Assembly (NCBI GenBank): GCA_921293015.1
Contig: OV121084.1
Location: 26,226,946-26,290,945, forward strand
DNA length: 64,000 nt
Direction of reading: 5' to 3'
DNA from: Phorcus lineatus
Lineage: Eukaryota; Mollusca; Gastropoda; Trochida; Trochidae
Positions 63,601 to 64,000 of this stretch are shown here, piece after piece. The notes below the pieces were generated by a model. That model was given only the letters and a program-made list of their open reading frames with translations, was not told where the DNA came from and did not search any database. Made by a program: the position numbers and the translations under genes. Each line of letters begins with the position of its first letter. Positions within the stretch are counted from its first letter, which is position 1.

Positions 63601-63873
63601 GGTGGTGATGGTGACGGTGTTGTCCATATTTAACACAGGTCAATAGGAGGCAGCGACCTATCGTCTGAACTCTCCCGCAGGAACCAAGAGCTAGACAAGC
63701 GGTGTGAGGAGCTTGAGGGGGAAGTGAGTCGGTGCAGAGCGGACATCGAGCAGTTTGAGTATGTCAAGTCTGACTGGCAGATGGAGAAGGAGGCTCTGGA
63801 GGAAGTACTACTGCAGCTGCGGGAACAGCTTCGGGAGAAGGAGTTGGAGCTCAATGTAGCGCTTGCTCAGAAG
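27539..63873 (+). CDS. TRIP11: TRIP11 / GMAP-210 golgin, 5' part (15 exons, runs off the right edge)
   Basis: GMAP-210 is a long coiled-coil tether of the cis-Golgi; its N-terminal ALPS helix captures highly curved vesicles. I joined exons 27539-27632, 35399-35475, 35703-35813, 37944-38085, 53001-53134, 56938-57012, 58401-58566, 58767-58918, 59173-59371, 59937-59980, 60923-61057, 61462-61576, 62115-62285, 63123-63186 and 63639-63873. All phases agree, giving about 638 codons (human protein: about 1979 residues). Diagnostic blocks shared with vertebrate GMAP-210 are the start [17 protein letters not shown], the [24 protein letters not shown] block, the acidic DSDWEFGD followed by QQDINRL and LQHWKSVA, and [13 protein letters not shown] followed by KKKHKQEV. 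The C-terminal GRAB and GRIP-like parts would lie beyond the window. Family assignment is strong; individual borders are manual. Confidence 0.92.
27633..31959 (+). other. TRIP11 intron 1, first part
   Basis: AT-rich intron without exon signal. Two copies of a short dispersed block (tcctacccc ... ggcgtggcag) lie at about 28660-28705 and 28930-28980, probably the remains of a longer repeat. A pure (AT)n tract is at 31581-31601. Confidence 0.5.
31960..33240 (+). repeat. 30-bp minisatellite in TRIP11 intron 1
   Basis: The core unit is cacccctgtatcattgccaa plus catgtaattg, eight near-perfect copies at about 32218-32462. A sister unit (cacccctgtatcattgccat plus aatgtcaact) has about five copies at about 32795-32930. 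Diverged units fill the rest. Because the unit is 30 bp, frames stay open on both strands; these are not genes. Confidence 0.92.
33360..35398 (+). other. TRIP11 intron 1, last part
   Basis: No exon or transposon recognised. A more GC-rich patch at about 34070-34480 contains a 91-codon frame, but it matches nothing I know and has no clear splice context. Confidence 0.45.
35399..35475 (+). CDS. TRIP11: TRIP11 exon 2, coiled coil
   Basis: It follows the acceptor cattgcag and encodes [16 protein letters not shown] then [10 protein letters not shown]. It joins exon 1 to give EEVSDPATEL. The donor is gtgagt, phase 0. Confidence 0.92.
35703..35813 (+). CDS. TRIP11: TRIP11 exon 3, coiled coil
   Basis: A 37-codon exon encoding [20 protein letters not shown] and [17 protein letters not shown]. 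This is one of the clearest matches to vertebrate GMAP-210. The acceptor is tgtttcag and the donor is gtgagg. Confidence 0.95.
35814..37943 (+). other. TRIP11 intron 3, nothing recognised
   Basis: AT-rich intron of about 2.1 kb. I see no extra exon, RNA gene or well-defined repeat. Confidence 0.5.
37944..38085 (+). CDS. TRIP11: TRIP11 exon 4, end of first coiled coil and Ser/Gly linker
   Basis: It encodes [17 protein letters not shown] then a disordered stretch ([16 protein letters not shown]). I chose the acceptor ttttttacaag (AG at 37942-37943). The nearer-looking ctaacag at 37911-37917 would read AAT TCT TAA, an immediate stop. Donor is gtgaga. Confidence 0.9.
42140..42310 (+). repeat. 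Degenerate ACCTACC/CCTTAACC repeat with telomere-like motifs
   Basis: Loose repeats of roughly 60 bp or less that contain taccctaaccttaaccca and taccttaaccttaaccca, interleaved with cacctacctaatta. The CCTTAACC blocks resemble variant telomere repeats (CCCTAA). Confidence 0.6.
44600..45075 (+). repeat. Diverged tandem repeat of about 100-116 bp, four copies
   Basis: Each unit contains ggttgctttgtgaaag followed by agtcccagagctt, then gatcatgat...actaa, cttaatgt and gaatgagagttaaggtt. The cccagagctt landmarks fall near 44721, 44820, 44931 and 45047. Confidence 0.75.
49190..50125 (+). repeat. 27/29-bp minisatellite with a higher-order period
   Basis: More than 30 tandem units of the form tttagtgtctctcacatact plus gttcagagg (29 bp) on the left, becoming tttagtgtctcacatactgt plus tcagagg (27 bp) from about 49650. 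Three variants (cacatactgttcagagg, catatactgtacagggg, ttacaaactgcacaaagg) alternate. Gtttaatgtctcatatactg recurs at 49711 and 49900, 189 bp or seven 27-bp units apart. The 27-bp length creates a spurious frame of 9-residue repeats (49662-50069). Confidence 0.95.
50126..51559 (+). other. TRIP11 intron 4, nothing recognised
   Basis: AT-rich; no exon, RNA gene or well-defined repeat seen between the minisatellite and the truncated SINE. Confidence 0.5.
51560..51725 (+). mobile_element. tRNA-derived SINE, copy 3 (5'-truncated, in TRIP11 intron 4)
   Basis: Only the 3' half is present. It runs from ttcagcgctg through cccatggttta, ctagttccaacagatgc and caatgcatagccacaat to gtgaaatactcttgaaag and aacctcac. 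The tRNA head is absent, as expected from 5' truncation during reverse transcription or from decay. Confidence 0.82.
52062..52430. mobile_element. MITE with CCGTATTCGAC terminal inverted repeats (Tc1/mariner-type TA target)
   Basis: The left end reads taccgtattcgacttaataa then ccgccc. The right end, inverted, reads taccgtattcgacgtgataa then gcgccc. The element is about 365 bp and both ends abut TA, as expected for a TA target duplication. Inside, the string agcgccc recurs several times (near 52098, 52147, 52373 and 52397), so the ends look internally repeated. No coding capacity. Confidence 0.88.
53001..53134 (+). CDS. TRIP11: TRIP11 exon 5, acidic DSDWEFGD block and coiled coil
   Basis: It encodes [13 protein letters not shown] then [14 protein letters not shown] and [11 protein letters not shown], matching human DDDMDFGD and QQEINRL. 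The acceptor is tctgttgaag and the donor is gtgagt. The intron before it is about 14.9 kb. Confidence 0.94.
53135..56937 (+). other. TRIP11 intron 5, no exon recognised
   Basis: A frame of 115 codons at 53822-54169 starts in a G-rich run and resembles no known protein. A short block, ataactcaagc.gttgga then tctgttcacttt, occurs twice near 56371 and 56551. Nothing else supported. Confidence 0.45.
56938..57012 (+). CDS. TRIP11: TRIP11 exon 6, coiled coil
   Basis: A 25-codon exon encoding [20 protein letters not shown] then RDRVQ. The acceptor is ttattccag and the donor is gttggt. A T-rich repeat starts right at the donor. Confidence 0.92.
57013..57190 (+). repeat. T-rich degenerate repeat (TTTAGTTTYACC) at the exon 6 donor
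   Basis: Repeated blocks of 12-18 bp such as ttttacctttagtttcacc and ttttagttttatctgtag fill the first roughly 180 bp of intron 6, starting within a few bases of the splice donor. Confidence 0.75.
57191..58400 (+). other. TRIP11 intron 6, nothing recognised
   Basis: AT-rich intron sequence; no exon or repeat supported. Confidence 0.5.
58401..58566 (+). CDS. TRIP11: TRIP11 exon 7, coiled coil
   Basis: It encodes [20 protein letters not shown], then [19 protein letters not shown] and [10 protein letters not shown]. It aligns well with the vertebrate HQHEMSVLQ region. The acceptor is ctctgttag and the donor is gtaaga. Confidence 0.95.
58767..58918 (+). CDS. TRIP11: TRIP11 exon 8, linker and coiled coil
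   Basis: It encodes [20 protein letters not shown], a polar linker, then [17 protein letters not shown] and VTAEKNK. The acceptor is acgcttcag and the donor is gtaggt. Confidence 0.92.
59173..59371 (+). CDS. TRIP11: TRIP11 exon 9, coiled coil
   Basis: It encodes [19 protein letters not shown], then [19 protein letters not shown] and TARLTQALE. The acceptor is gtgttcag at 59165-59172. A near copy of this acceptor and the first exon bases sits about 65 bp upstream. Donor is gtaagt. Confidence 0.94.
59937..59980 (+). CDS. TRIP11: TRIP11 exon 10, short coiled coil exon with alternative donor
   Basis: It encodes [15 protein letters not shown]. The acceptor is gtttgttgcag and the nearest donor is gttggc at 59981. 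The frame stays open and coiled-coil-like for another 20 codons to a second possible donor, gtactg at 60041. Both donors keep phase 0 with the next exon, so the true end is uncertain. Confidence 0.8.
60923..61057 (+). CDS. TRIP11: TRIP11 exon 11, coiled coil
   Basis: A 45-codon exon encoding [20 protein letters not shown] then [20 protein letters not shown]. The acceptor is gattttgcag and the donor is gttagc, phase 0 at both ends. Confidence 0.9.
61462..61576 (+). CDS. TRIP11: TRIP11 exon 12, coiled coil (NAGNAG acceptor)
   Basis: It encodes [20 protein letters not shown] then [18 protein letters not shown]. The acceptor reads ctctacagcag, so splicing may start at 61459 (adding Gln) or 61462. 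The donor is gttagt. Confidence 0.9.
62115..62285 (+). CDS. TRIP11: TRIP11 exon 13, coiled coil
   Basis: It encodes [20 protein letters not shown], then [20 protein letters not shown] and [13 protein letters not shown]. The acceptor is ctccccag and the donor is gtaggt. Confidence 0.94.
62727..63039 (+). mobile_element. tRNA-derived SINE, copy 4 (full length, young, in TRIP11 intron 13)
   Basis: A 313-bp element flanked by a perfect 12-bp target duplication, cctattaatgct, at 62715-62726 and 63040-63051. The head has intact Pol III boxes (gcgcagtggttagcgcg; ggttcgaatcccgcc), the middle is a conserved core, and the tail ends caactcacctcacct. There is no poly(A); the tail is a short CACCT repeat. 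Its perfect target duplication makes it the youngest copy here. Confidence 0.93.
63123..63186 (+). CDS. TRIP11: TRIP11 exon 14, Ser-rich linker
   Basis: A 64-bp exon encoding [20 protein letters not shown] then D, leaving two bases of an Arg codon. The acceptor is atctttccag and the donor is gtgagt. Exon borders agree in phase with both neighbours. Confidence 0.88.
63639..63873 (+). CDS. TRIP11: TRIP11 exon 15, coiled coil (last exon in the window)
   Basis: It encodes [20 protein letters not shown], then [19 protein letters not shown] and [18 protein letters not shown]. The acceptor is tttaacacag and the donor is gttagt. The reading frame continues beyond the right edge. Confidence 0.94.
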
Positions 63874-64000
63874 GTTAGTAAGGACCTTTGTCGATGTTCG
63901 ATTCACTCATATGCTCAGTGCCATCTGGATTGAGTTTACCTCAATACTGTAACAAGGAGCAACGCATTGCAAATGGTTGCTGAAATAGAGATTGTGATAA

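Overview
This is invertebrate animal nuclear DNA, most likely from a mollusc. Coding exons are short and separated by long AT-rich introns with GT-AG borders. There are tRNA-derived SINEs, DNA transposons and MITEs, and several minisatellites. The species is not identified; the mollusc call is inference from repeat style and gene structure, not from a diagnostic marker.

Region 1 (about 1-14.4 kb, + strand) holds nearly all of an AKT/protein kinase B gene: PH domain (506-3567), kinase domain (4091-7057), then two different 3'-terminal exons, tail A (10420-10653) and tail B (13385-13624). Both join the same upstream exon in phase 0, and both encode an AGC-kinase C-terminal tail with the hydrophobic motif FEQFSY. 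They differ at the turn motif (Thr-Pro-Pro in A, Ser-Pro in B). This predicts two Akt isoforms made by alternative last-exon use. The start codon exon is not visible and is probably upstream of the window.

Region 2 (about 14.4-27.3 kb) is mostly non-coding. It holds a decayed Tc1/mariner-like element (21826-23260), a long-armed fold-back MITE with a perfect 8-bp target duplication (23515-23789), and one intact 185-codon ORF for a secreted protein on the minus strand (25015-25572) with a TATA box. I do not recognise the family of that protein.

Region 3 (27.4 kb to the right edge, + strand) is the 5' part of a TRIP11/GMAP-210 golgin gene. Fifteen exons join in consistent phase into about 638 codons: an N-terminal ALPS-like lipid-packing helix, then coiled coil. 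The gene runs off the right edge. Its introns carry most of the repeats: a 30-bp minisatellite in intron 1; a 27/29-bp minisatellite with a 189-bp higher-order period, a TA-flanked MITE and a truncated SINE in intron 4; and a young SINE with a 12-bp target duplication in intron 13.

The two main genes act separately (PI3K-Akt signalling; cis-Golgi vesicle tethering). I see no sign that they form a functional cluster. The most interesting feature is the duplicated, diverged Akt terminal exon.
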